The position numbers and the translations under genes were made by a program. The notes under the pieces were generated by a model. That model made no database searches, was not told where the DNA came from, and was given only the letters and a program-made list of their open reading frames with translations. DNA of 64,000 nucleotides from RUG714 sp964623515 (lineage in GTDB: Bacteria > Bacillota > Clostridia > Oscillospirales > Acutalibacteraceae), in contig CAZURV010000002.1 of the NCBI GenBank assembly GCA_964623515.1, positions 84,404 through 148,403 of the forward strand, read 5' to 3'. Shown here one piece after another: positions 26,330 to 34,479 of the stretch. The number at the start of each line of letters is the position of its first letter. Position 1 is the stretch's first letter.

Positions 26330-27094
26330 CTATCTGTTGTTTTTCAAAAATTCAGCCGCCAGCTGGTCATACATAATCGCACCTCTTGAAGTACTGTCAT
26401 AATACCGCACCGGTTCCCCGAAGCTTGGTGCTTCGGATAAACGCACATTCCTCGGTATCACAGTTGTAAAAACCTTTCCGGGAAAATAGCGTTTAACCTC
26501 TTCCTCCACCTGCGATGTTAGTTTCAATCTGCCGTCATACATCGTCAAAAGCACGCCTTCAAGTCCAAGATGTTCATTATATCTCCGCTTTACCTTTCTC
26601 ACCGTTGACATAAGCTGTGAAAGGCCTTCAAGTGCATAATATTCGCATTGTATCGGCACGAGCAACGTGTCTGCTGCAACGAGAGCATTCAGCGTAATAA
26701 TGCCGAGAGACGGAGGACAATCAAGAAAGATATAGTCAAACAATCCGTCCGCATAAGCAAGCGCTTTTTTCAGCCGAGTTTCACGGTTTTCTATATCTAC
26801 AAGTTCAATTTCCGCGCCTGCCAGATTCATGTTTGCAGGGAGCACCCAAACATTTTTATATTCCGTTTTAACAGCTATCTCTTTTGCGGAGACTTCGCCT
26901 ATCAGCATATCATAAGTGGATTTTTCCGTTTCCCGCTTATTTATGCCAAAACCACTTGTTGCATTCCCTTGCGGGTCAATATCCGCAAGAAGGACTTTCT
27001 TTCCTTTCGCACCCACGGAAGCGGCAAGATTCACTGCGGATGTAGTTTTGCCTACACCACCTTTTTGATTTACAATCGCAACAATTTTCCCCAT
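26330..27094 (-). CDS. parA: Chromosome partitioning ATPase ParA (Soj)
   Basis: 254 aa. Deviant Walker A KGGVGKTTSAVNLA (about 11-24), A' motif DIDPQGNATSG (about 39-49) and Walker B DCPPSLG (about 123-129) are intact. A DNA-binding ATPase dimer, regulated by ParB, it controls origin segregation and in B. subtilis also DnaA. It is the first gene of the parA-parB-serS unit; the promoter abuts a parS palindrome. Confidence 0.96.
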   Translation of the reverse strand: MGKIVAIVNQKGGVGKTTSAVNLAASVGAKGKKVLLADIDPQGNATSGFGINKRETEKSTYDMLIGEVSAKEIAVKTEYKNVWVLPANMNLAGAEIELVDIENRETRLKKALAYADGLFDYIFLDCPPSLGIITLNALVAADTLLVPIQCEYYALEGLSQLMSTVRKVKRRYNEHLGLEGVLLTMYDGRLKLTSQVEEEVKRYFPGKVFTTVIPRNVRLSEAPSFGEPVRYYDSTSRGAIMYDQLAAEFLKNNR

Positions 27095-27145
27095 TCTTTT
27101 TCCTTTTCTGTCCGATATATACTATTATACATGTTATGATACAGA

Positions 27146-27174
27146 ATTATAAACCATATGACGCTAAATTTCAA
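27146..27174 (-). promoter_or_regulatory. Promoter of parA-parB-serS
   Basis: On the minus strand TTGAAA (27169-27174), 17-base spacer, TATAAT (27146-27151). The first two bases of its -35 lie inside the 24-base palindrome that holds parS, so ParB loading could affect this promoter. Confidence 0.7.
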
Positions 27175-27196
27175 TAAGTTTCACGTGAAACTTATT
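27173..27196. promoter_or_regulatory. parS site, extended palindrome
   Basis: The core GTTTCACGTGAAAC (27178-27191) lies inside a perfect 24-base palindrome. It differs from the canonical 16-mer only at the two outer bases (A..T instead of T..A). The core matches the conserved Firmicutes centromere site bound by ParB. Confidence 0.92.
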
Positions 27197-27243
27197 TAGA
27201 AATTATCAGATGTTTTTTGTTGAAGATTACGGTTAAATATGTA

Positions 27244-27272
27244 TTGACAAAATGCCAACCACAAAATATAGT
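27244..27272 (+). promoter_or_regulatory. Orphan sigma-A promoter firing into an ORF-free region
   Basis: Perfect TTGACA (27244-27249), 17-base spacer, TATAGT (27267-27272) on the plus strand. No coding gene follows for its transcript, because rsmG, mnmG and everything to 34.3 kb are on the other strand. It implies a noncoding RNA. Confidence 0.7.
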
Positions 27273-27278
27273 GAATTT

Positions 27279-27603
27279 CCCAATAAAAAGAAGTTTCTGC
27301 CTCAACGGGCCTTTTTTCGGCAATAACACGAAAAATGCAGGAACAAAAGCTCCTGCATTTTCCGTGTTATTGGGGGTGTGAGAAGAAAAGTATAATCCTG
27401 TGTTTAAAAGAGAAACACAGAAATTATCGAGATAAGCAGTTCCGGGGCTTGTAACAGAACCCCTCAGCTGCTTCTTGCTGATTTTTCCGTTATTTTAGGA
27501 GGTTGCCTGTTTTTTCAGGCAATATGCCCTGACTGCAAAGCAACCCAGTCACAGCACAAAACTTTTTTGGAAAAATCAACCGCAGTCATTTCTGACTACG
27601 GTT
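27279..27603 (+). ncRNA. Candidate structured noncoding RNA
   Basis: The transcript predicted from the orphan promoter crosses a series of hairpins with no usable ORF: a 21-bp stem with one mismatch (27321-27372), an 8-bp stem CTGTGTTT/AAACACAG (27408-27430 region), a nested AAGCAG/CTGCTT plus GGGG/CCCC domain, a TTGCCTG/CAGGCAA stem, and a final hairpin at 27578-27603. The start of the RNA (CCCAATAA) can also pair with TTATTGGG at the 3' side of the first hairpin. I cannot assign it to a known RNA class, and the end is uncertain. The strand rests on the promoter. Confidence 0.4.
27571..27603 (-). terminator. Terminator of the mnmE-mnmG-rsmG transcript
   Basis: AACCG and AGTCA arms (27578-27588) pair with TGACT and CGGTT (27593-27603) with one C-A mismatch. 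On the minus strand ATTTTT follows. It is 80 bases after the rsmG stop. On the plus strand it could also end the candidate noncoding RNA (ACATTTTAT follows). Confidence 0.6.
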
Positions 27604-27682
27604 ACATTTTATCACTCCGCAACGCGCTTGTCCACAATGTTTCATCGACACGGTCCGCGCTGTTGTGCGCTACTTTCCTGTT

Positions 27683-28390
27683 TTATAAAGGTTTTTTTAA
27701 AATAACTGACGAAGCGCGTGGATATTTTGATGAAATATGCGATATTTTTTTTATCAGAATTATACTTCGTGCGCTTCCGTCGGGAAGAGAAAAAGAAAAA
27801 ATATGCTCTGTTTTCCCTCCGAGCAAATGCAAAGCGTTTTTTGCTTCACGCAGTTCCGCTTCGGCTTCTTTTCCCTTCATTGAAACAAAATAGCCACCCG
27901 GTTTTACAAACGGAAGCGTATATTCGCACAATGTTCTCAAAGGTGCAACCGCACGCGCAATCGCATAATCAAATATTTCTCTATACTCATTTTTTGTCGC
28001 TTCCTCCGCACGCAAATGAAGTATTGTTCCGTTCAATCCTAATTCTTCAAGTGCCGCTTCAATAAATACAAGCTTTTTTCTTGTTGAATCAAGAAACGTT
28101 ATATTTAAATCATTTCTTGCAATCAGCATCGGCAGAGACGGAAAGCCGGCTCCGCACCCAACATCAATAATGCTTGCTCCCTGCGGAAAATCAATATATT
28201 TCAAAACGCTCAAACTGTCAAATAAATGCTTCTGTGCAACGGCTTCCGGTTCCGTTATTGCAGTTAAATTGATTTTTTCATTCCACTGCAAAAGGATTTC
28301 GACAAGCCGATTGAGCTTATCAAACGTTTCCGTATTTAATTTTACTCCGTATTTTTTAAGATAACTGCTCGGTGAATCTTGTTGCATCAT
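27683..28390 (-). CDS. rsmG: 16S rRNA (guanine-N7) methyltransferase RsmG
   Basis: 235 aa. A SAM-dependent Rossmann methyltransferase that modifies G527 (E. coli numbering) of 16S rRNA. The SAM-binding VGCGAGFPSLPMLIA (about 76-90) and the N-terminal LLQWNEKINLTAI motif are typical. It overlaps the end of mnmG by 4 bases and is the last gene of this origin-proximal operon. An alternative start is the next ATG, one codon in. Confidence 0.94.
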   Translation of the reverse strand: MMQQDSPSSYLKKYGVKLNTETFDKLNRLVEILLQWNEKINLTAITEPEAVAQKHLFDSLSVLKYIDFPQGASIIDVGCGAGFPSLPMLIARNDLNITFLDSTRKKLVFIEAALEELGLNGTILHLRAEEATKNEYREIFDYAIARAVAPLRTLCEYTLPFVKPGGYFVSMKGKEAEAELREAKNALHLLGGKTEHIFSFSLPDGSARSIILIKKISHISSKYPRASSVILKKPL

Positions 28391-30258
28391 TCTTTCCCCG
28401 CCTTTGCCAGATATATCAGAAGCACACTTATATCCGCAGGCGTAACGCCGCTTATTCTGCTTGCCTGACCAACGTTAAAGGGACGTACTTTGCTGAGCTT
28501 TTCAACTGCCTCAAGCCTTAGCCCTTTAAGGGCTTTATAATTTGTTTCTTCGGGAATCTTTTTTACTTCCAGCCGCCGCATTTCTTTTATCTGCGCTTGT
28601 TGTCGTTTAATATATCCCTCATATTTTATTTCCGTTTCAACCTGTTCCATAACATCCTTTGGCAAATTTGGACGCGTTTTGTCAATTTCGATCAGGTTTT
28701 TATAATTAAGCTGAGGCCGTTTCATGAGTTCAATTAACTTGCAACCTTTTTCCAGTGGCGCTGTTTCACGTGAAACAAGGATTTCGTTCGTTTCATCGCA
28801 CAGCGGAACGGAAGTGTTTTCTAATCTTTTGCGCTCTTTCTTTACCTGCTCCTGCTTTTCGAGAAATTTCCCCCATCTCTCATCATTGATCAATCCGATT
28901 TCTCTGCCGGCAGGCGTAAGCCTCACATCCGCATTATCCTGTCTGAGTACCAAACGATATTCGCTTCTGCTGGTCATCATTCTGTATGGATCGGAACAGC
29001 CTTTGCTTACAAGATCATCAATCAGTGTGCCGATATAGGAGCTTGCACGATCAAGAATAAAAGGCGATTTCCCCAATATCTTGTTAGCTGCATTCACTCC
29101 TGCCACAAGCCCTTGTGCTGCTGCTTCTTCGTATCCGCTTGATCCATTAAACTGCCCCGCACCGAATAATCCTTCAAAATCAAGAAATTCAAGCGTTGGT
29201 TTCAACGAAAGCGGATCAATGCAGTCGTATTCGATAGCATATGCATTTCTCATAATTTCCGCATTTTCCAATCCGGGTATGGAATGAATAAAATCAATCT
29301 GCACATCTTCCGGCAAAGACGAGGAAAGCCCCTGAAGATACATTTCCTCCGTATCAAGCCCGCACGGCTCGATAAAAATCTGATGCCTTTCCTTTTCGGA
29401 GAAACGCACGATTTTGTCTTCTATACTCGGACAATAGCGAGGGCCCGCCCCTTCAATTTTTCCTGAATACATAGGTGAACGGCTTATATTATCAAGGATT
29501 ATTTTTTTCGTTTCTTCATTTGTATACGTGATATAACAAGATGCTTTATTTTCAATTTTACAGGATGGTATAAATTCAAACGCTTCTGGCTCGCCGTCTC
29601 CCTCCTGCCTCTCCAAGACGGAAAAATCAATACTTTTGCGGTTAACCCTGCTCGGCGTGCCGGTTTTAAACCGTCTCGTAGGAATACCAAGTTTTTTCAA
29701 AGCCTTTCCGAGCTCAGTTGCAGGAAACATACCGTCCGGTCCGCTTTCATATGAAACATCTCCAACGTAAACCTTGCCGGAAAGAAACGTTCCCGTTGCG
29801 ATAATCACGCATTTTGCGCGGAAAAGCGCTTCCAGTTTTGTTTTTACAATCCATCCTTCGTTTTCTCTATATAAATCGACGATTTCCGCCTGTTTCAATT
29901 CAAGATTTTCCGTTGTTTCCAGAACGTGTTTCATATAGCGCGAATAGTCTTTTCTGTCTATCTGTGCGCGCAGGGAATGAACCGCAGGCCCTTTCCCAAG
30001 ATTCAGCATTCTGCTCTGAATCAGATTTTTATCGGCAGCTTTGCCCATTTCACCGCCCAGCGCATCTATTTCGCGCACAAGATGCCCCTTAGATGTTCCG
30101 CCGATTGAAGGATTGCACGCCATATTTCCTATCCAGTCCAGATTTATGGTAAACACAGCGGTTTTACAGCCGAGGCGTGCCGAAGCAAGCCCTGCTTCTA
30201 TTCCGGCATGGCCTGCACCGATAACAATTACATCAAAGCTGTCATTAAAATATTCCAT
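28387..30258 (-). CDS. mnmG: tRNA uridine-34 carboxymethylaminomethyl synthase subunit MnmG
   Basis: FAD-dependent partner of MnmE that modifies wobble U34. The start is taken at ATG 30258 (MEYFNDSFDVIVIGAGHAG), because a GTG at 30273 lies within mnmE and adds five residues with no family match. 623 aa. FAD-binding GAGHAGIEA at about 14-22, CNPSIGGTSKGHLVREIDALGG at about 47-68, and the C-terminal helical domain that docks MnmE. A perfect parS sequence lies within the coding region at 28762-28777, where it encodes VSRET. Confidence 0.95.
   Translation of the reverse strand: MEYFNDSFDVIVIGAGHAGIEAGLASARLGCKTAVFTINLDWIGNMACNPSIGGTSKGHLVREIDALGGEMGKAADKNLIQSRMLNLGKGPAVHSLRAQIDRKDYSRYMKHVLETTENLELKQAEIVDLYRENEGWIVKTKLEALFRAKCVIIATGTFLSGKVYVGDVSYESGPDGMFPATELGKALKKLGIPTRRFKTGTPSRVNRKSIDFSVLERQEGDGEPEAFEFIPSCKIENKASCYITYTNEETKKIILDNISRSPMYSGKIEGAGPRYCPSIEDKIVRFSEKERHQIFIEPCGLDTEEMYLQGLSSSLPEDVQIDFIHSIPGLENAEIMRNAYAIEYDCIDPLSLKPTLEFLDFEGLFGAGQFNGSSGYEEAAAQGLVAGVNAANKILGKSPFILDRASSYIGTLIDDLVSKGCSDPYRMMTSRSEYRLVLRQDNADVRLTPAGREIGLINDERWGKFLEKQEQVKKERKRLENTSVPLCDETNEILVSRETAPLEKGCKLIELMKRPQLNYKNLIEIDKTRPNLPKDVMEQVETEIKYEGYIKRQQAQIKEMRRLEVKKIPEETNYKALKGLRLEAVEKLSKVRPFNVGQASRISGVTPADISVLLIYLAKAGKE
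28762..28777. promoter_or_regulatory. parS site inside mnmG
   Basis: TGTTTCACGTGAAACA, a perfect 16-base parS palindrome, lies inside the mnmG reading frame about 1.6 kb from the first site and about 6 kb from dnaA. Intragenic parS sites near the origin are known in Firmicutes. Confidence 0.95.
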
Positions 30259-30259
30259 A

Positions 30260-31621
30260 TCATTTACCAACACAAAAATTTTTGAAAACTTCGTCTGTTA
30301 TTTTTTCCGTTGCCCTCTCTCCGGTCAATTCAAGTAGTGCTTCAACTGCACCGTCAGAGCTGACGTTTACAGCGTCAAGCGTAAGCCCGCAGACAATCGC
30401 GTCAAGCGCTTCGTTAACACATTCGAGCGCTTTCACGCACTGTGTTTTCTGTCTTTCGGTTGCAAGCAAAGGCGCATATGGATTAAACCCGTCCGTTCCG
30501 AGAACTTTTTCAATCTTGTTTTCAAGTTCGGCAGTATTTTCACCGTTTTTTGCGGATATAACAACCATATTTTCACTGTATTTTTGCAGTTCCTTCGTGT
30601 CAAATGCAGACGGTAAATCCGATTTATTTATAATAAGTACGTGCGGACGCAATTTTATCGTCTCCAGAAGGTCGAAATCCTCGCGAAGCAAAGGCTTTGA
30701 CCCGTCAAAAACAGCCAAAAGCAATCCCGCAGAAGCGATTTTCTTTTTTGTAAGCTCAATCCCGATTTTTTCAACGCAGTCATCCGAATCCCGCAGTCCT
30801 GCCGTATCGCTTAAACGCAAAACCGCATTGCCTACGCGAACCGTTGTTTCAACAACATCTCTCGTTGTTCCCTCAACTTCGGTAACTATACTTTTTTCTT
30901 CTCTGCAAAGCAGATTCATTATCGTTGATTTTCCGGCGTTGGTTCTGCCGCAGATAACGGTATCAACTCCGGCAATAACAGCCTGCCCCGCATGAAAGCC
31001 CGATATAAGTTCTTCGAGTTCGCTTTTTACCGAAGAATAAAAACGTTTTAGTTCTTCATAATCCGGAGACGCAATATCATCATCCGGATAATCCGTCCAT
31101 GCCGCCATCTGCGCTGATATTTTCAGCATTTCTTCGGTTATGAATTTTATCTTTTTATAAAGCGCCCCGTTTTTTGCATTCACGGCGGCTTTTGCCGAAG
31201 CATCTCCCTGCGCGGAAATCACCGCCGCCACTGCTTCGGCGGAAGTTAAATCCATTTTCCCGTTGAGAAACGCTCTTTTTGTAAATTCTCCCGCTTCAGC
31301 CGGAACCGCTCCGTTTTCAAAACAAAGATTTAAAACTTTTCTGAGGATAAAAATTCCGCCGTGGCAGGAAAGTTCCACAACGTCTTCGCCGGTATAACTG
31401 TTCGGCGCACGGAAAACAAGCGCAACACATTCGTCTATAATTTCGTCATCTCTGCAAATATAACCGAATGCCGCTGTGTATCCTTTCATCTGCGAAAGTT
31501 TTTTGTTTTTTACGGAAGAAAAAACACAATCTCCCACAGAAAACGCGTCTTCTCCGCTTATTCTTATTATTCCTATTCCTCCCACGGCAGGAGCCGTGCT
31601 TATCGCTGCAATGGTACGCAT
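30260..31621 (-). CDS. mnmE: tRNA modification GTPase MnmE
   Basis: 453 aa. Domains in order: N-terminal tetrahydrofolate-binding domain (1-115), helical domain, an inserted G domain with GRTNAGKST (about 222-230), DTAG (about 270-273) and NKSD (about 336-339), and the C-terminal FCVGK with the conserved Cys. It works with MnmG on U34 of tRNAs. It begins 53 bases after the jag stop, behind a strong hairpin, so expression may differ from the upstream genes. Confidence 0.96.
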   Translation of the reverse strand: MRTIAAISTAPAVGGIGIIRISGEDAFSVGDCVFSSVKNKKLSQMKGYTAAFGYICRDDEIIDECVALVFRAPNSYTGEDVVELSCHGGIFILRKVLNLCFENGAVPAEAGEFTKRAFLNGKMDLTSAEAVAAVISAQGDASAKAAVNAKNGALYKKIKFITEEMLKISAQMAAWTDYPDDDIASPDYEELKRFYSSVKSELEELISGFHAGQAVIAGVDTVICGRTNAGKSTIMNLLCREEKSIVTEVEGTTRDVVETTVRVGNAVLRLSDTAGLRDSDDCVEKIGIELTKKKIASAGLLLAVFDGSKPLLREDFDLLETIKLRPHVLIINKSDLPSAFDTKELQKYSENMVVISAKNGENTAELENKIEKVLGTDGFNPYAPLLATERQKTQCVKALECVNEALDAIVCGLTLDAVNVSSDGAVEALLELTGERATEKITDEVFKNFCVGK

Positions 31622-31633
31622 AAAAACACCTGC

Positions 31634-31666
31634 AAAAAAATGGCGGCGGATATTTTTACCGCCGCC
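31634..31666 (-). terminator. Strong terminator-like hairpin between jag and mnmE
   Basis: GGCGGCGG (31642-31649) pairs perfectly with CCGCCGCC (31659-31666). On the minus strand the stem is followed by ATTTTTTT, and the mnmE ribosome binding site (GCAGGTG) begins right after the T-run. It should stop much of the rpmH-to-jag transcription. Confidence 0.75.
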
Positions 31667-31674
31667 GCATAAAT

Positions 31675-32604
31675 TTAATCTTTTGAAATTATACCGTAAA
31701 GCGGAGCTTCGGTATTGTCTTTTTTTGGAACTCTGTTTTCATCAACCTGCGGTTTATAGACCTTTCTGTTCTCCGAGCCGCGTCTTATCCCTCCCTGCGG
31801 ACGAAATCCGTCTTCCGGAGAAATAACAACTCTGCGGTCTATATTAGATCCGATTGAATGTGACTTCACCCCTTCTATTTCCTGAACGGTAGCATGAATA
31901 ATATGCCTTTCATACGGATTCATCGGTTCAAGCGTCACGCGTCTGCCCGAACGCAACGCATGTTTTGCACTCTTTTGTGCAAGAGCAACAAGCGTAGCTT
32001 TTCTTTTTTCTCTGTAATTTGCAATATCAAGCGTCACGCGTACATAATCATCATGGCCCTTGTTGGCAATGAGGCTTGCAAGATACTGAAGCGCGTCCAG
32101 CGTCTCTCCGCGCCTGCCGATAATGATGCCGTCAATATCATGATCTGCACAGTCAACTGTTAAATATATGGAATCGCTTCCGTCTGCACTTGCAGTAACA
32201 AAGACTTCTTTTTCAAGCATTGTTTCAAGCACGCTTTTCATATATGCACATGCTTTGTTTTTTGCGTCTTCAAGGCGTTCCGGCGTTACGGAAATTACGG
32301 TTTTCTCTTCTTTTTTCTGTGAAGAATTTTGTTTTTTTACCTCCGTCTTTTTCCCCGGTTTTGTATTTTTAGATTTGCTTTCGCTTTTTTTAGCGGATTT
32401 TCTTTTTTCCTTTTTTGCGTCACTTTTCTCATAATAAGCCTTTACCTGCGCTTTTTTTCCTCCGAATAAACCTAAAACTTTTTTGCTCGGAAGGCTAACT
32501 ATGTCAAATTTAATATCGACATTTTCGGGAGCATTCAAAAGAGTTTTCGCATTTTCCTGCGCTTCCTCAATCGTATTTCCCTCACCAATTTTTTCTATAA
32601 TCAA
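31675..32604 (-). CDS. jag: RNA-binding protein Jag (KhpB)
   Basis: 309 aa from a TTG start at 32604, chosen because CGGAGGA lies 7 bases upstream and the resulting N-terminus (xIIEKIGEGNTIEEAQENA) matches the Jag_N domain; an ATG at 32646 would overlap yidC by 26 bases. Jag_N (1-55) is followed by a long Lys/Glu/Ser-rich linker (about 65-110), KH domain (GRRGETLDALQYLASLIA, about 164-181) and R3H domain (SGRRVTLEPMNPYERHIIH, about 219-237). It binds RNA with KhpA and is linked to cell division and elongation. Confidence 0.93.
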   Translation of the reverse strand: MIIEKIGEGNTIEEAQENAKTLLNAPENVDIKFDIVSLPSKKVLGLFGGKKAQVKAYYEKSDAKKEKRKSAKKSESKSKNTKPGKKTEVKKQNSSQKKEEKTVISVTPERLEDAKNKACAYMKSVLETMLEKEVFVTASADGSDSIYLTVDCADHDIDGIIIGRRGETLDALQYLASLIANKGHDDYVRVTLDIANYREKRKATLVALAQKSAKHALRSGRRVTLEPMNPYERHIIHATVQEIEGVKSHSIGSNIDRRVVISPEDGFRPQGGIRRGSENRKVYKPQVDENRVPKKDNTEAPLYGIISKD

Positions 32605-32620
32605 AATATTTTCCTCCGAA

Positions 32621-33580
32621 TTAATCGGCTGCTCTGTTCTTAACACTTTTTTCGTAAGAATATTTCACAACCATATCTTTTATCATATTTTTTGCTGCCA
32701 CCTTAGGCGGTGCATATAAATTTGAGAGAATCATTGTCTGAATCAGGGCAAAAACATTTGAAATTACCCAATAAAAACCTACACCCGTGGGAACCGAAAA
32801 TCCTATCCAAAGTGAAAACAAAGGCATCATAACAAGCATACATCCGTTGCTCATTGCATTGCCTGCCTGAGCCATAGCAGGATTTGTTTTTTTCTGACGT
32901 TGCATGGAATAAAAGCTTGTTAAAAAAGATGTAACTCCGGATAAAATCGGTATTAGCCAATAAATGCTCGGCTTTGAAATTGTCGGTGTCTGCGTTAAAT
33001 CAAGCCCGAAAAGCTTAAAATGCTCCAGAAAATTTTTCATTGTTTCAATCTGTGCGGGAGTAAATACGGCATTGATTTTATTAAACAAATCGCCTTTTGC
33101 GCTGTTTAAAGAATTAAGAATTACAAGCTCGTTATAATTTGAGCCCTTCGCATTTTCGGCAGCCGCTTTTATAAGATCGCTTACCCCGCTCATTCCGAGA
33201 AAGTTATTAACTGTATCTTTAAAGTGAAGCATATATGAAATCGGTCTAGTTATTGCACCGAATACACCCCAAAGAAGAGGAAGGGAAACAAGCATTGGCA
33301 AGCAACCTGCCGACATCGGATTAAATCCTTCTTTGCTGTAAAGTTTCTGCTGCTCTTCCTGAAGCTTTTGGCGGTCGTTTCCGAATTTCTGCTGAAGCTT
33401 CTGCAGTTTTGGCTGTATTCTGAATTGCTTTGCCTGGCTTTTCTGCTGTGGAATATAAGTAGGAAGAAAAATTATCCTCGTTATAAGCGTAAAAGCAATG
33501 ATAGCCAAAATATAATTGTTGCTGAATATATTATAAAAAAACTCCAGCACATAACCAAATAAGCTGTAAAAATAAGTCAT
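32621..33580 (-). CDS. yidC: Membrane protein insertase YidC/Oxa1 (SpoIIIJ type)
   Basis: 319 aa from ATG 33580 with GGGAG 5 bases upstream; an ATG four codons earlier is also possible. Five membrane helices of the Oxa1 core, with the hydrophilic-groove arginine in ITRIIFLP (about 34) and a cytoplasmic hairpin rich in Gln/Lys (QQKSQAKQFRIQPKLQKLQQ). No lipobox Cys is seen near the N-terminus, unlike B. subtilis SpoIIIJ, which is common in Clostridia. A 100-residue extracellular loop (about 115-200) is long. Confidence 0.93.
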   Translation of the reverse strand: MTYFYSLFGYVLEFFYNIFSNNYILAIIAFTLITRIIFLPTYIPQQKSQAKQFRIQPKLQKLQQKFGNDRQKLQEEQQKLYSKEGFNPMSAGCLPMLVSLPLLWGVFGAITRPISYMLHFKDTVNNFLGMSGVSDLIKAAAENAKGSNYNELVILNSLNSAKGDLFNKINAVFTPAQIETMKNFLEHFKLFGLDLTQTPTISKPSIYWLIPILSGVTSFLTSFYSMQRQKKTNPAMAQAGNAMSNGCMLVMMPLFSLWIGFSVPTGVGFYWVISNVFALIQTMILSNLYAPPKVAAKNMIKDMVVKYSYEKSVKNRAAD

Positions 33581-33605
33581 AATTTCTCCCATTTAAGTTT
33601 CCGCG

Positions 33606-33824
33606 TCATTTTTTCGGCGGAACAGGGTCATATCCTCCCTTAAAAAGCGGATTACATCTCATAATTCTTTTAAATGCCAGCCAGGTTCCTTTTAAAGCTC
33701 CGTGCACCTCTACAGCTTCCAAAGCATAAGCCGAACACGACGGATAAAATCTGCAGCATCCCCGGGACATCCAGGAGAATCCTTTCTGATATATTTTTAT
33801 AAATAATTTAATCAGCTTTTTCAC
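33606..33824 (-). CDS. yidD: Membrane protein insertion efficiency factor YidD
   Basis: 72 aa from GTG 33824, selected because AGGTG lies about 6 bases upstream and the protein then begins MKKLIKLFIKIYQKG as in the family; a GTG at 33833 is also in frame. Three conserved Cys (CCRFYPSCSAYALEA and RCNPLFKGGYDPV) identify it. Helps YidC insert membrane proteins. The gene overlaps the end of rnpA. Confidence 0.93.
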   Translation of the reverse strand: MKKLIKLFIKIYQKGFSWMSRGCCRFYPSCSAYALEAVEVHGALKGTWLAFKRIMRCNPLFKGGYDPVPPKK

Positions 33825-34170
33825 AGATAACACCTGTTTTTATTAAGCATTCTTTTAGATCTTCTGTTACAACGATACTGTTTGAAAACACTGTTTTTGT
33901 GCGCGCAACAATAACCATATCGTAACAACTGTTAAATAACGGCAAAAGATTTCTGTAAGCAGTTCTGATTAAACGCCTTGCCCTGTTGCGTTTAACGGCA
34001 TTGCCTATTTTTTTGCCGCTTGTTATTCCCAATCTGTTTATATGAAGCTTATTTTTTCTCAGATAAACAACAACTGTGGGTTTAACATAATTTCTGCCTC
34101 TGCTGTAAAGATAACGGAATTCCTTATTTAACTTTAATGTTTCAAATTTTTCCATTTTCTTTACTTTCAT
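33808..34170 (-). CDS. rnpA: Ribonuclease P protein component
   Basis: 120 aa. Basic protein subunit of RNase P, which matures tRNA 5' ends. Family motif KKIGNAVKRNRARRLIRTAYR (about 56-76) is clear. The ATG at 34170 lies 4 bases after the rpmH stop; an ATG at 34155 would give MEKFETLKLNKEF, which fits the family equally well. No good ribosome binding site is seen for either, so coupling to rpmH is likely. Confidence 0.95.
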   Translation of the reverse strand: MKVKKMEKFETLKLNKEFRYLYSRGRNYVKPTVVVYLRKNKLHINRLGITSGKKIGNAVKRNRARRLIRTAYRNLLPLFNSCYDMVIVARTKTVFSNSIVVTEDLKECLIKTGVICEKAD

Positions 34171-34174
34171 TGAA

Positions 34175-34309
34175 TCAGTAGGTTAATTGTTTTCTTCCTT
34201 TTGAACGGCGGCGTGCCAATACTTTGCGACCGCTTCTGGTTGCCATTCTTTTACGAAACCCGTGTTCTTTTTTTCTATGTCTTTTTTTAGGCTGATAAGT
34301 TCTTATCAT
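34175..34309 (-). CDS. rpmH: 50S ribosomal protein L34
   Basis: 44 aa, begins MIRTYQPKKRHRKKEHGF and ends LARRRSKGRKQLTY, a textbook L34. AGGAGG lies 6 bases before the ATG. It is the first gene of the origin-proximal leftward operon, with a 134-base leader from a consensus promoter. Confidence 0.98.
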   Translation of the reverse strand: MIRTYQPKKRHRKKEHGFRKRMATRSGRKVLARRRSKGRKQLTY

Positions 34310-34449
34310 TTTCTTTCCTCCTATCCTATGTATGAACTGGTCTCAATACACATAAGTCTGTACGCAGTATGGCGCACGAATAAATAAAAATAATATCAAA
34401 ATATTCAGTAAAGAAAAGAATATCTTAATCTATTATAATACAGTTTAAA

Positions 34450-34478
34450 ATTATAACAACTGTTCGGCAATAAGTCAA
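34450..34478 (-). promoter_or_regulatory. Promoter of rpmH-rnpA-yidD-yidC-jag
   Basis: On the minus strand TTGACT (34473-34478), 17-base spacer, TATAAT (34450-34455). Predicted start near 34443. Confidence 0.75.
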
Positions 34479-34479
34479 T

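Noticed and set aside
27321..27372. The 21-bp hairpin as an intrinsic terminator
   Set aside because: No T-run follows on either strand, so it is better viewed as part of a structured RNA.
28295..28306. TTTCGACAA sequences resembling Spo0A boxes (also in hisC and gyrB)
   Set aside because: All are inside coding regions and occur at about the frequency expected by chance.
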